Positions 15,801 through 22,661 are shown, counted from the first letter of the stretch. The stretch: 31,744 bases of DNA from DASXMX01 sp036794395 (GCA_036794395.1 DAIRGS010000051.1:1-31744); one strand, 5' to 3'. Numbers and translations are program-made. Notes: generated by a model not told the origin, from the sequence alone.

Positions 15801-17244
15801 CCATCAGTGGACGGATGAATCGCTCGTTCCATTTGCGGTGTTCTTCATAGATTTCGCGCGGCCCGTAGTCCGGATGAAAGTGCAGTCCGTAAAGGAAATT
15901 CCCCGCCGTGGCCGCGTCCGGTTTAAGCTCCTGGGCCCTTCGGTAAGACGCCAGGGCTTCCTCAAGCCGCCCGGAATCCTTCAGGAGGTTTCCGAGATTG
16001 ATATGTGCTTCGGGAAGATTGGGATTCAGCTCCAGCGCCCGTTGGAATGCCGCGGCCGCTTCGTGCAGTGCGCCTTCGTTTTGCAGGGCCATCCCAAGAT
16101 TGCTGTGGGCATCGGCAAAATCGGGTTTAAGGGCCGACGCCTTCCGATACGCTCCAGCCGCGGCCGAGCAGAACCCCCGCGCGCGCATCGAATTTCCAAG
16201 GTTGTTCAGTGCTTCGGCATAGTCCGGCTGGATCGCCAGGGCCTGACGATACGCGTCCATCGCCTCATCATATTGACCCAGCGAATGCAGCGCGTTTCCA
16301 AGATTGAAGTGAACCCATGGAAGTTCCGGCTTGGTTTTCAATCCCGCCCGATATGCTTTGACCGCTTCCTCCACCTGCCCCAGTTCCTGAAGCAAATTCC
16401 CCAGGTTGTTGTGGCTCTCGGCCAGGTCATTCTGAAGCGCGACCGCCTGCCGATAGGCCGCGACCGCGTCTGTACGCCTCCCGGCTTCGCGGAGGGCGTC
16501 CCCCAGCACGTGATGGGTGAGCGCATTGCCTGGCCGTTTCCTCACGGCTTGCTCAAGCGCCGGGATGGCTTCATTGATCCGCCGCTGGCTCAAAAGCGCG
16601 TTGCCCAACCGAAACCACGCATCGGCGAATTCAGGGTCAATCGAAACAGCGGCTTGATATGAAGCGATCGCGCTTTCAACGTCGCCCTTTGCCTGGAGCG
16701 CTTGCCCCAGGTTATTGTGCGCGGCCGGAAACGCCGACTCCAGTTCAATCGCACGCCTTAGCAGGCGGATGGCGTCATCCAGGTTCCCCCGGCCCCGCAG
16801 GACGTTTCCCAGGTTATTGACCGGTTCGGGCGCGGCCGGCAGCAGGTGGCAGGATTTGCGGTACGCCGTCTCCGCTTCTTCAAGTCGCCCGCCCGCCAGC
16901 AAAACCGATCCAAGCCCGTTGTACGCCTCGCCAAAGTCGGCGCGAAGCTCAATCGCCCGCCGGAATTCCACTTCCGCTTCGGCGTATCGCTTCACCGCAG
17001 ACAGCGCCGCCCCGCAGTCATAATGCGCGATCGCTGAATTCGGTGAAAGCGCCGCCGCCCGGCCATACGCGCCGGCCGCCTCCTGGGGCCGCCCGCGCTG
17101 GCCCATCAGCACCCCCAGCATGCGCAATGCGTCCACATGCTGCGGATCAGTAGAAAGGATCTGGCGGTAAAGCTGCTCGGCAGGCTCAAGGCGATTCGCC
17201 TCGTGGTGTTCAACTGCCTCGTCAAATATCTTCTGATGCATCAT
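12892..17244 (-). CDS. Tandem TPR-GT41 protein (two O-GlcNAc transferase-like modules)
   Basis: This 1450-residue protein contains two complete copies of the TPR + GT41 (OGT/SPINDLY-type) architecture. Residues 1-450 hold about twelve TPR repeats; 495-850 the first glycosyltransferase; 868-1040 about five TPRs; 1088-1445 the second glycosyltransferase. Each catalytic half has the motifs RIGYVSPDFREH, FGCLNNFSKV and a GGTT-CD donor-site loop. The His in FREH (H509, H1103) and the Lys in NNFSK (K675, K1269) correspond to the essential His and UDP-binding Lys of OGT, and both halves keep them. The family adds GlcNAc or a related sugar to Ser/Thr or Asn of proteins, with TPRs binding the acceptor. 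No signal peptide is seen, so cytoplasmic action is likely. Start is the first of two adjacent ATGs. Confidence 0.9.
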   Translation of the reverse strand: MMHQKIFDEAVEHHEANRLEPAEQLYRQILSTDPQHVDALRMLGVLMGQRGRPQEAAGAYGRAAALSPNSAIAHYDCGAALSAVKRYAEAEVEFRRAIELRADFGEAYNGLGSVLLAGGRLEEAETAYRKSCHLLPAAPEPVNNLGNVLRGRGNLDDAIRLLRRAIELESAFPAAHNNLGQALQAKGDVESAIASYQAAVSIDPEFADAWFRLGNALLSQRRINEAIPALEQAVRKRPGNALTHHVLGDALREAGRRTDAVAAYRQAVALQNDLAESHNNLGNLLQELGQVEEAVKAYRAGLKTKPELPWVHFNLGNALHSLGQYDEAMDAYRQALAIQPDYAEALNNLGNSMRARGFCSAAAGAYRKASALKPDFADAHSNLGMALQNEGALHEAAAAFQRALELNPNLPEAHINLGNLLKDSGRLEEALASYRRAQELKPDAATAGNFLYGLHFHPDYGPREIYEEHRKWNERFIRPLMATHRPHDNDRTPGRRLRIGYVSPDFREHPVGRFMWPLLKHHDHSKFEIYCYSDVRMESFLTNELKRYTDVWRRTVGMPDERMAELVREDKIDILVDLAMHLDGSRMMVFGRKPAPVQVTYLAYCGTTGSEAIDYRLTDPYLDPNDDEQQYYVEKPMRLRSYWCYIPATDAPDVVPTPALSKGYVTFGCLNNFSKVSGPTIQTWCALLKRVPGSRLIVHSHTGTHREQIKERFAALGIEGDRIEFVGFVPMTEYLGTYGRIDVALDPFPYPGGTTSCDAAWMGVPVVTLAGRTPVSRGGASVLSNLGMTELISRDADQYVQIAAGLASDLPRLQSIRASLRQRMRGSALTDSTGFARDMESAFVRMWETWRQSPATSTGSRATPLLPTAEELNARGIALERQGDFAAAEAAYRQAIELRPDWPEVRFHLANAVFGQGKLEQSIEAYREVIALSPEYPEPFNNMGIALSELGRSDEAIAAFTRAVELNPNFPDALASLGTALRNAGRLDEASDLAFRALAINPNSPIALMNLGNINASRGKVDEAIEYYRKARPFDTTLTANHNLLFSVNFSPNYSDQHIAAEHAQWEREYVLPRVQALTSHPNNRDPDRKLRIGYVSPDFREHAVGRFLLPLFSNHDRTQFELYCYASIALADEITEMFRSAAHAWRDGLPLNDAQLAKTIYDDGIDILVDLSMHTGGSRLIVFAHKPAPVQISYLAYAGTTGLRAIDYRLTDPYLDPPGKDESVFVEKPIRIGTFWCYQAPDNVPAIGPVPALANGVVTFGCLNNFSKVNAGVLELWRKILQAVPRSRLILHAYEGIHRQQTRDYFAAGGVSPDRIEFSAVIPAEQYLQQYNRIDIALDPFPFGGGTTTCDALYMGVPLITMPGRTHVSRAGVSILSNAGLAEWIARDSNDYLNRAVALANDLQKLEAFRASVRGRMQSSPLMNAAKFTRDVEAAYRHCWRRWCSAQGS

Positions 17245-17603
17245 GGGTCGGACATCGAGCGTACCAGAACGCCAACTACACTAAATTACCGTGCGCGATT
17301 CCGCGACATTGCTTTTTCGTGGCACGGGCTTTCTAAGCCGTGGTTGGGGACGCTTCGGGTCCGGCACCGGGTCAGATGTGGGAAAATCAACGTTCCTTAA
17401 GGGAGCATTTTCCTCTGGAGAATCAGAAGGTTGTCCACCTGTCGAAACTTGGTTTTCCCACATCTCACCCGGCGCTGATAGTCAGCCCCCACAATCATGG
17501 GCTGTCTTCGACCCTGAGGCTCTCTTCGAGCCTGAGCCTCAGAGCCGAAGGCAGACCCGAAGGGGAAGCCCATGGCACGAAGCGCGGAATCGCGCAGGGT
17601 CAT
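17245..17603. repeat. Repeat-rich interval with several inverted repeats
   Basis: This 359-base gap has no supported gene. It contains the hairpin 17323-17342 (related to the repeat at 9736-9844), a 13-base inverted repeat agatgtgggaaaa at 17374-17386 with its complement at 17453-17465, and a longer imperfect palindrome at about 17497-17575 around the sequence ctgaggctctcttcgagcct. It separates the TPR/GT41 gene start from the end of the acyl-chain operon and may include the operon's terminator. Confidence 0.65.
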
Positions 17604-18890
17604 TTACGCAAATCGCTTGACGATGATGGAATCGTTCTGCCCGCCAAAGCCAAAGCTGTTGGACAGCACCACGTCCACTTTCGCAGAGCGTGCCTTGTTT
17701 GGCACGTAATCCAGATCGCACTCCGGATCGGATGTATCAAGGTTCATGGTGGGGGGGAGGATTTGATCGCGAATCGCCAGCACGCAGCAGATCATCTCCA
17801 CCGCGCCGGCCGCGGCGATGAGATGGCCCATCATGCTCTTGATGCTGCTGACGGGGCACGCCTTGGCCAGATCGCCGAACACCAGGCGAATGGCGTTGGT
17901 CTCATTGCCGTCGTTTTCGCGGGTGCCGGTGCCGTGGGCATTGATGTAGTGAATGTCTTTGGGCGAGAGTTTCGCATCGGCAAGGGCCGCCTGCATGGCG
18001 ACGACCGCGCCCATGCCCTCGGGGTCCTGATCGGTAATGCGATAGGCATCGGCCGTCGAACCATACCCGGCCACTTCCGCCAGAATCGTCGCCCCGCGCG
18101 CCTGAGCATGTTCGAGCGTTTCGAGGATGACCATGCCGGCGCCTTCGCCAAGTACAAACCCGCCGCGATGCAAATCAAAGGGCCGGCTGGCATGGGGGGG
18201 ATTGTCGTTGGCGGTTGAAAGGGCGGTTAGACGGTTAAAGCCCGTCACACCAAATGGGTGAATCATCGAATGCGCGCCGCCGCCGATCATGACATCCGCA
18301 TCTCCGCGCCGCAGGATATGCGCCGCTTCGCCGATGGCTTGCGTGCTGGCCGCGCATGCAGTCAGACAATTCAATGCCGGTCCGCGCGCTCCGGTGAGCA
18401 GTGCCAGATGCGAGAGGGGCATGTTCGGCTCCTGCTCCATCTCGCGGGTGACATTCATCAATTCAGTGGCGAGCTGGCCCCATTTCACCATGTCCAGCGC
18501 GCCGGCATCGGGCTTCCAGGCCGACAGTGCCACGGTGGTAAAGGCATCAAAATCCAGCGAGCCTTCGCCGCTTCCCAGATAGATGCCCACGCGATCCAGA
18601 TCGAGCTTGCTGGCATCCAACCCCGCGGCTTTCCAAGCCTGCGCGCAAGCCGCCAGTGCAAACTGTGTATTCCGCCCCGCGGTACGATGGCTTGTCAGAT
18701 CCGAAACATGCTCTTCAAGCTTAAAGCCTTTTACTTCAGCCGAGATGCTGGTGGGAAATGTGCCGGCATCGAAAAGGGTGGTGCGCGCAATCCCCGATTC
18801 CCCCTTCATCAGCCGCGACCACACGCCCTCGATGGATTGGCCCATCGGCGTGATCCAGCCCATTCCCGTTATGACAACTCGGTGTGACAT
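17604..18890 (-). CDS. Beta-ketoacyl-ACP synthase, FabF/KS-alpha type
   Basis: This 428-residue thiolase-fold condensing enzyme has the complete active site: nucleophile Cys179 in TACAAST, His319 in NAHGTGT and His356 in MMGHL. The ending GFGGQND is standard. It elongates an acyl chain with malonyl-ACP. It is the last gene of the 22.3-17.6 kb operon, and the only ketosynthase there with a full triad, so it is the likely catalytic partner of the degenerate synthase at 19369-20676. The ATG at 18890 gives the usual N-terminus (RVVITGMGWITP). A hairpin at 18942-18960 lies just upstream. Whether it serves general fatty acid synthesis or a specialised lipid/polyketide is inferred from context only; I favour specialised. 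Confidence 0.9.
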   Translation of the reverse strand: MSHRVVITGMGWITPMGQSIEGVWSRLMKGESGIARTTLFDAGTFPTSISAEVKGFKLEEHVSDLTSHRTAGRNTQFALAACAQAWKAAGLDASKLDLDRVGIYLGSGEGSLDFDAFTTVALSAWKPDAGALDMVKWGQLATELMNVTREMEQEPNMPLSHLALLTGARGPALNCLTACAASTQAIGEAAHILRRGDADVMIGGGAHSMIHPFGVTGFNRLTALSTANDNPPHASRPFDLHRGGFVLGEGAGMVILETLEHAQARGATILAEVAGYGSTADAYRITDQDPEGMGAVVAMQAALADAKLSPKDIHYINAHGTGTRENDGNETNAIRLVFGDLAKACPVSSIKSMMGHLIAAAGAVEMICCVLAIRDQILPPTMNLDTSDPECDLDYVPNKARSAKVDVVLSNSFGFGGQNDSIIVKRFA

Positions 18891-18941
18891 GATATTTCTC
18901 GGTTCGCTCCGCGATTAACGATCTAGATGCCTCTTACGTGG

Positions 18942-18960
18942 CACGGCCTTCCAGGCCGTG
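18942..18960. repeat. Hairpin repeat related to 9736-9758
   Basis: The stem cacggcct / aggccgtg with loop TCC lies in the 80-base gap between the 51-residue protein and the ketosynthase. It is the same family as the hairpin at 9740-9758 with one substituted base pair, so it is a dispersed repeat; it could attenuate readthrough in the operon. Confidence 0.7.
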
Positions 18961-18970
18961 GTCCGGGAAG

Positions 18971-19126
18971 TTATTTGGCAGACGCAGGGGGCTGCTTTAG
19001 GGCGACGATGGGCTGGTCCTTTCGGGCATCGTAATATTTGGCAACCGCGTTTGCCCGCTGGCGATTCCATCCGGGTGGGTAAATGTTCCGGTCCATTTTA
19101 GGAATCACTGATTTTGGCCTTTTCAT
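18971..19126 (-). CDS. Small conserved-looking protein, 51 residues
   Basis: The frame reads MKRPKSVIPKMDRN, then the core IYPPGWNRQRANAVAKYYDA. A short motif of the form PPGW-R-R---V--YY/H is recalled from small bacterial proteins, but I cannot name a family. The ATG at 19126 has GGAGAAGG immediately upstream, which favours it over the longer frame from 19231. It lies within the acyl-chain operon between the small membrane protein and the ketosynthase. Function unknown. Confidence 0.55.
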   Translation of the reverse strand: MKRPKSVIPKMDRNIYPPGWNRQRANAVAKYYDARKDQPIVALKQPPASAK

Positions 19127-19187
19127 GACCTTCTCCGCTTGCTGCGGCGGCGATAGCACAACCCGCAATTTGTCCTGAAGCCGGCAT

Positions 19188-19376
19188 TCAGAAATTGTAG
19201 CCGCCCTTTTCCGACTGCGACCGGGTGCCAAAAATGAACATGGCCAGCGACGCCCCGAGTATTACAAACCCGGTGCGCACGGCCACGAACAACAAGATGA
19301 ACAAACCAATGCAGAAGACGATGCCTGTGAAGATCAATCGCAGCCACCACGGAAGTCCAAGATAACCTTCAAACAT
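19188..19376 (-). CDS. Small two-helix membrane protein in the acyl-chain operon
   Basis: This 62-residue protein begins MFEGYLGLPWWLRL, followed by two hydrophobic helices (about residues 13-32 and 33-52, rich in Ile, Leu, Val and Phe), and ends in a polar tail GTRSQSEKGGYNF. Its ATG overlaps the end of the ketosynthase-like gene by eight bases, which suggests translational coupling. I do not recognise the family. Its position inside the operon suggests it may hold the enzymes at the membrane or act in export of the lipid, but this is inference. Confidence 0.6.
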   Translation of the reverse strand: MFEGYLGLPWWLRLIFTGIVFCIGLFILLFVAVRTGFVILGASLAMFIFGTRSQSEKGGYNF

Positions 19377-20676
19377 GGTCCACCCTTCGAAAAACAAGCG
19401 CGGCGTTTTGCCCGCCCAAACTGTAGACGCTGCTGACGGCGACATCGACTTTTTCGTCGCGGACTTCAGCGCGGACATTGAGTTTCTGTCCATCAATGAT
19501 TTTGCGGGAATTGATCGCCGCCGGGATCTTTCCATGGTGGAGTGACAACACCGCCGCTGCGGCATCCACACCGCTGCCGGCGGCGAGGCTGCCGGTTTGG
19601 GCTTTGATCGGCGCGAAGGCCGCTTTTCCCAATGCCGATCCGAACGCGGATTTCAGCCCGGCCAATTCCGCGCGATCGTGCGACGCGATTCCCAATCCAT
19701 GCGGGACAATCAGGCCCACATCGCCCGCCTCGACGCCCGCTTCTTTCAGTGCTTTGGTGATCGCCCTTGAATAACTATGCCCGGAAGGGTCGGGATCGCG
19801 GACGCTATAAGTGTCCTGACTGGCGCCGAAGCCGACCAATTCGGCATACATTTTCGCGCCGCGTTTTTTTGCATGCTCGTATTCTTCGAGGATGAACAGC
19901 CCGCCGCCCTCGGCCACCACCGTTCCGCTCGCATCGGCATCGAACGGACGCACGGCCTGATCCGGGGAATCGTTATGAAGTTCGGTGAGGCGCTTGAGCA
20001 GGGTTTGGCGGACGATGCCCATCGCCACAACTTTTGATTCAGCTCCGCCGCAGATTGCACACTCGGCATCGCCGCGCTGGATCGTGCGAAACGCTTCGCC
20101 GATCGCCAAATGGCTGCTGGCGTCCGAGCAGGTAATCGTATTGCTTGGCCCTTTAAGGGCGTGAATGATCGTCACGTGGCAGGCGAGCATATTCGGCAGA
20201 TATTTCAGCAGCCAAAGGGGGGTGAGTTGGCCCATGCCTTCCCGGCCCCAGCGCCCCAGATCCAGCCGGTTTCCATCGCGAGCGGCGTGCATCGCGCCGC
20301 TGAGCTCATTCAAATCGGCACTGATCAGCCCCGCTCCGATGTTGCATCCAAAGCGGCGTGAATCGATCGTGGGCGAATCGGTGTATGCGCGGGTCTGAAG
20401 CCCGGCGTCCTTGAACGCATCGTCAGCCGCCACAACCGCAAGCTCAATATCGCGTGCCATCACCTTGGTGGCTTTGCGATAACTCTTGGGAACGTAATCG
20501 CCAATCTTGTAAGCCGGCACTTCACCGGCGATCTGGCACGGAAGCCCGGCCGGGTCGAACGATGCCAGCCGTCGCACGCCCACCTGACCAGCCATCAAGT
20601 TTTGCCAAAACGTTTTCGCCCCGATGCCAATCGGGGAGATCACGCCGATGCCGGTGATAACAACTCGTCTTTCCAT
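19369..20676 (-). CDS. Ketosynthase-like protein without catalytic triad (KS-beta / chain length factor-like)
   Basis: This 435-residue protein has the thiolase fold of beta-ketoacyl-ACP synthases (start RRVVITGIGVISPIG, end SLGGQNA) but not the normal active site. Aligning NCLTACAAST of the neighbour with NTITCSDASS places Ser184 where the nucleophilic Cys should be; the adjacent Cys183 is one residue off. The first His remains (H326 in VPHGLG), but the second is replaced by Ser (S363 in QTGSLAAG). Such changes occur in the KS-beta (chain length factor) subunits of type II polyketide synthases and related systems, which dimerise with an active KS. I infer this role. ATG at 20676. The upstream gap contains tandem heptamers. 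Confidence 0.85.
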   Translation of the reverse strand: MERRVVITGIGVISPIGIGAKTFWQNLMAGQVGVRRLASFDPAGLPCQIAGEVPAYKIGDYVPKSYRKATKVMARDIELAVVAADDAFKDAGLQTRAYTDSPTIDSRRFGCNIGAGLISADLNELSGAMHAARDGNRLDLGRWGREGMGQLTPLWLLKYLPNMLACHVTIIHALKGPSNTITCSDASSHLAIGEAFRTIQRGDAECAICGGAESKVVAMGIVRQTLLKRLTELHNDSPDQAVRPFDADASGTVVAEGGGLFILEEYEHAKKRGAKMYAELVGFGASQDTYSVRDPDPSGHSYSRAITKALKEAGVEAGDVGLIVPHGLGIASHDRAELAGLKSAFGSALGKAAFAPIKAQTGSLAAGSGVDAAAAVLSLHHGKIPAAINSRKIIDGQKLNVRAEVRDEKVDVAVSSVYSLGGQNAALVFRRVDHV

Positions 20677-20690
20677 GACTGGTTTTTGGT

Positions 20691-20800
20691 CAGTTGTCAG
20701 TTGTCAGTTGTCAGTTGTCAGTTGTCAGTTGTCAGTTGTCAGTTGCGTTTTGGAACAACTGACCACTGACCACTAACAACTGACCTCTCACAACTGACAA
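20691..20800. repeat. Tandem CAGTTGT heptamers with inverted copies
   Basis: From 20691 to 20745 there are seven full cagttgt units plus a partial one. Between 20756 and 20800 the complement (acaactg, caactgac) recurs in scattered copies, so the arms could pair into a variable hairpin. The array lies between the FabZ-like gene (stop 20803) and the ketosynthase-like start (20676). Copy number is likely to vary by slippage. Confidence 0.85.
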
Positions 20801-20802
20801 AT

Positions 20803-21285
20803 TCATATTTCGATCGTCGCGTTCAATCTGTACGATTTCAGCAGGTCGAGAAACTGGCCGGTGAATACGAAATTATGCTCGGGGAAATCCAATCCTGCCA
20901 TGTTTTGATCGATATGGCTGAACATCAACTCGATGTCGGCCACCTTGTCCGTCCCTGACATCACCGTCCCGCTGATCGACGCGCCTTGTTCGGAAAGCTG
21001 CTCGATGCGGGCATTGTAGGCGATGGTTTCGCCGGGGCGAACGAGGCGGTGAAAGGTTGCCCTGGTGATTTTTGCCAGGATGACCTTCTCGGCGAAGTTA
21101 CGGGCCTCGCCCACCAGAATGCCCGAAGTCTGGGCCATCCCCTCGACAATTAGACTATGCGGCATGATCGGAAACGCCGCGTAAACATCGTGCAGATGCT
21201 CTTCGGCCAGCGATACGTTCTTCACCGCCGTCGCGGAAACCCGCGACGTGAACTCCGTGAATTTGTCGATCCAGATCCAACGCAT
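20803..21285 (-). CDS. FabZ-like hot-dog protein lacking the catalytic histidine
   Basis: This 160-residue hot-dog-fold protein resembles FabZ-type 3-hydroxyacyl-ACP dehydratases. In FabZ the active site is His in HFPxxPxxPG and Glu in EAMAQ. Here the region reads DVYAAFPIMPHSL and VEGMAQTSG: aligned to the neighbour's DHFPTFPVLPG, the His position is Val, while the Glu is kept. It is therefore probably inactive as a dehydratase, perhaps a structural or regulatory partner of the intact FabZ or a thioesterase-like variant. The ATG at 21285 is chosen; the longer frame from 21324 encodes the repeated CACTCAGCA sequence. The gene sits between the ACP and ketosynthase-like genes. Confidence 0.85.
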   Translation of the reverse strand: MRWIWIDKFTEFTSRVSATAVKNVSLAEEHLHDVYAAFPIMPHSLIVEGMAQTSGILVGEARNFAEKVILAKITRATFHRLVRPGETIAYNARIEQLSEQGASISGTVMSGTDKVADIELMFSHIDQNMAGLDFPEHNFVFTGQFLDLLKSYRLNATIEI

Positions 21286-21290
21286 GGGAA

Positions 21291-21345
21291 GTGCTGAGTG
21301 CTGAGTGCTGAGTGCTTTTTTCACAGCACTCGGAACTCACCACTT
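21291..21345. repeat. GTGCTGA tandem repeat with inverted copies
   Basis: Three gtgctga units run from 21291, then ttttttcac and agcactcggaactcaccac, which partly complements them. The repeat lies in the 63-base gap between the ACP and FabZ-like genes. It resembles the CAGTTGT array at 20691 in being a heptamer array with inverted partner. Confidence 0.7.
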
Positions 21346-21348
21346 TTT

Positions 21349-21765
21349 TTACCCGTTCAGCTTCGTATTCAGGTAATTCGTAATCATGTCCACCGTGACC
21401 AGGTCCCAGGACTTTTCAACCTGCGGATCCTTTTCGAACTCGGTGAAATCGATGTGGGGCAGGCGTTTTTTCAGTTCTTCGATACCTTTGGGCGTGATTT
21501 TTCCGTCCGTGATGAGGCTCGGATCATTCTGCATCGTCTGAAGGTCTTCGGGGAACAGTTCGCCGCGGGGGATGGTGAACTTCTTGGCCGGATCGGTGGT
21601 GAAGGCCTTTTCCAGGCGGAAGACTATGTCGAGGAAGTCGATGCTCTCCGCGCCCAGATCGGCTTTGAGCCGGGCCTTGGGCGTCACTTCTTCTTCGTCG
21701 ACGCCCAGGGCATCGACGAGCACCCCTTGAACCTTGCTGTAAATTTCATCTCGCGAGAGAGCCAT
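21349..21765 (-). CDS. Enlarged acyl carrier protein
   Basis: This 138-residue protein carries an acyl chain on phosphopantetheine attached to Ser41 in LGAESIDFLDIVFRLEKAF (the usual DSL is ESI here). The N-terminal helix (DEIYSKVQGVLVDALGVD) and the last helix (TVDMITNYLNTKL) match an ordinary ACP of about 80 residues. Between helix II and the last helix lies an insert of about 55 residues (GELFPEDLQTMQNDP and following, charged and helical) not found in housekeeping ACPs. The ATG at 21765 has GGAAGGA upstream. It is the second gene of the operon after the intact FabZ, so it is probably the dedicated carrier for the four enzymes and the ketosynthase pair. Confidence 0.85.
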   Translation of the reverse strand: MALSRDEIYSKVQGVLVDALGVDEEEVTPKARLKADLGAESIDFLDIVFRLEKAFTTDPAKKFTIPRGELFPEDLQTMQNDPSLITDGKITPKGIEELKKRLPHIDFTEFEKDPQVEKSWDLVTVDMITNYLNTKLNG

Positions 21766-21791
21766 GTGATCCTTCCCATTCCATTGGGCAT

Positions 21792-22295
21792 TTAAATCGC
21801 AACCGCCGCCGGTTGCTTGACGTTGGGGCTGTGAACCCGGATCAATTCCCATCTTCGATGATGGTCCTCGATCAACCGTGCATCAATCTCCGCCAGCGCC
21901 GGGTTTTTGTCAGCGAGGTTGAAATAAGCAAGCTCAACCCGCATCTGTACTGCAACCGACGTTCCCACCGTGCCGACGGCCTTAAAGGTTGCGCCCGCTT
22001 CGGTGGCCTTCAGATAATCCACCTCGACCCGCAAAAAGTTCCCCGGCGCGACGAAATTCCCATACTTGACGTTGCGGGCTTCCTTCAAAACGGCCATCGA
22101 TCGCCCGAAGTTCGTCCGGTGGTGCATCAGCCAGCCCGCCGCCTGCACCACGGCCTCAAGCATCATCACGCCCGGCAACACCGGAAACGTCGGGAAGTGG
22201 TCGGCCAAATACTCCTCGGCCAAGCTCACGTATTTCACCCCAACGATCCGCTCGCCGGTCAGTTGCTCGATCTTGTCAATCAGATTGAACTTCAC
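21792..22295 (-). CDS. fabZ: FabZ-type 3-hydroxyacyl-ACP dehydratase
   Basis: This roughly 167-residue hot-dog-fold dehydratase has the intact FabZ active site: the His in DHFPTFPVLPG and the Glu in LEAVVQAAGW. It removes water from 3-hydroxyacyl-ACP to give the trans-2-enoyl chain. The first codon is uncertain: a GTG at 22295 gives the family-like MKFNLIDKIEQL and is preferred to a TTG at 22304; the ATG at 22299 is out of frame. It is the first gene of the operon, 26 bases before the ACP. The C-terminus (about 40 residues ending PNVKQPAAVAI) is longer than usual. The symbol is by family and does not imply the housekeeping copy. Confidence 0.85.
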   Translation of the reverse strand: MKFNLIDKIEQLTGERIVGVKYVSLAEEYLADHFPTFPVLPGVMMLEAVVQAAGWLMHHRTNFGRSMAVLKEARNVKYGNFVAPGNFLRVEVDYLKATEAGATFKAVGTVGTSVAVQMRVELAYFNLADKNPALAEIDARLIEDHHRRWELIRVHSPNVKQPAAVAI

Positions 22296-22444
22296 GCATC
22301 CCAAGCCCGCACCGCGGGCAACGCATTTCTTTCAGGGTTTTTATCGGTCATTGGGGGGGATTGCAAGGGAATCACCCCGCTTAGGGCGGGAGCGTTGAGG
22401 CGCAACCTGCCATCGAACAGTGGCTAACGAAGCGGAATTGCGGG

Positions 22445-22457
22445 TATAATAAGGATC
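22445..22457 (+). promoter_or_regulatory. -10 box and Shine-Dalgarno of the toxin-antitoxin pair
   Basis: TATAAT at 22445-22450 is followed by AAGGA at 22451-22455 and the ATG at 22458. The spacing puts the start of transcription close to the start codon, so the leader is very short or absent. No convincing -35 is visible. Confidence 0.35.
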
Positions 22458-22661
22458 ATGTCCAGTGTCGAGGAAATCAAAACCGCAATCGAGCAACTCT
22501 CGCTGTCGGATCGGGGAAAGCTGGAACGCTGGCTTCACGGATGGCAGGATGACGACTGGGACGAACAGATCGTCGCGGATGCAACTTCGGGCAAGTTGGA
22601 TCGGCTTTTCGCCGAAGTAGATGCCGAACTTGACGCTGGTAAACTGCGTGAACTTCCGTGA
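22458..22661 (+). CDS. Putative antitoxin of a RelBE/ParDE-like module
   Basis: This 67-residue acidic protein reads SSVEEIKTAIEQLSLSDRGKL then WLHGWQDDDWDEQIVAD. It resembles the addiction-module antitoxins that follow the pattern xxIxxLSxxExxxLxxW and end in a charged helix that masks the toxin. Its stop codon overlaps the GTG start of the next gene by four bases (GTGA), which supports coexpression. A TATAAT box lies directly upstream. Autoregulation is typical of the family. Confidence 0.8.
   Translation: MSSVEEIKTAIEQLSLSDRGKLERWLHGWQDDDWDEQIVADATSGKLDRLFAEVDAELDAGKLRELP

Noticed and set aside
15121..16662. 513-residue plus-strand frame
   Set aside because: Antisense to the TPR/GT41 gene; the periodicity only mirrors the TPR repeats.
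20691..20800. CRISPR-like array
   Set aside because: Repeats are seven bases long and contiguous, with no spacers.
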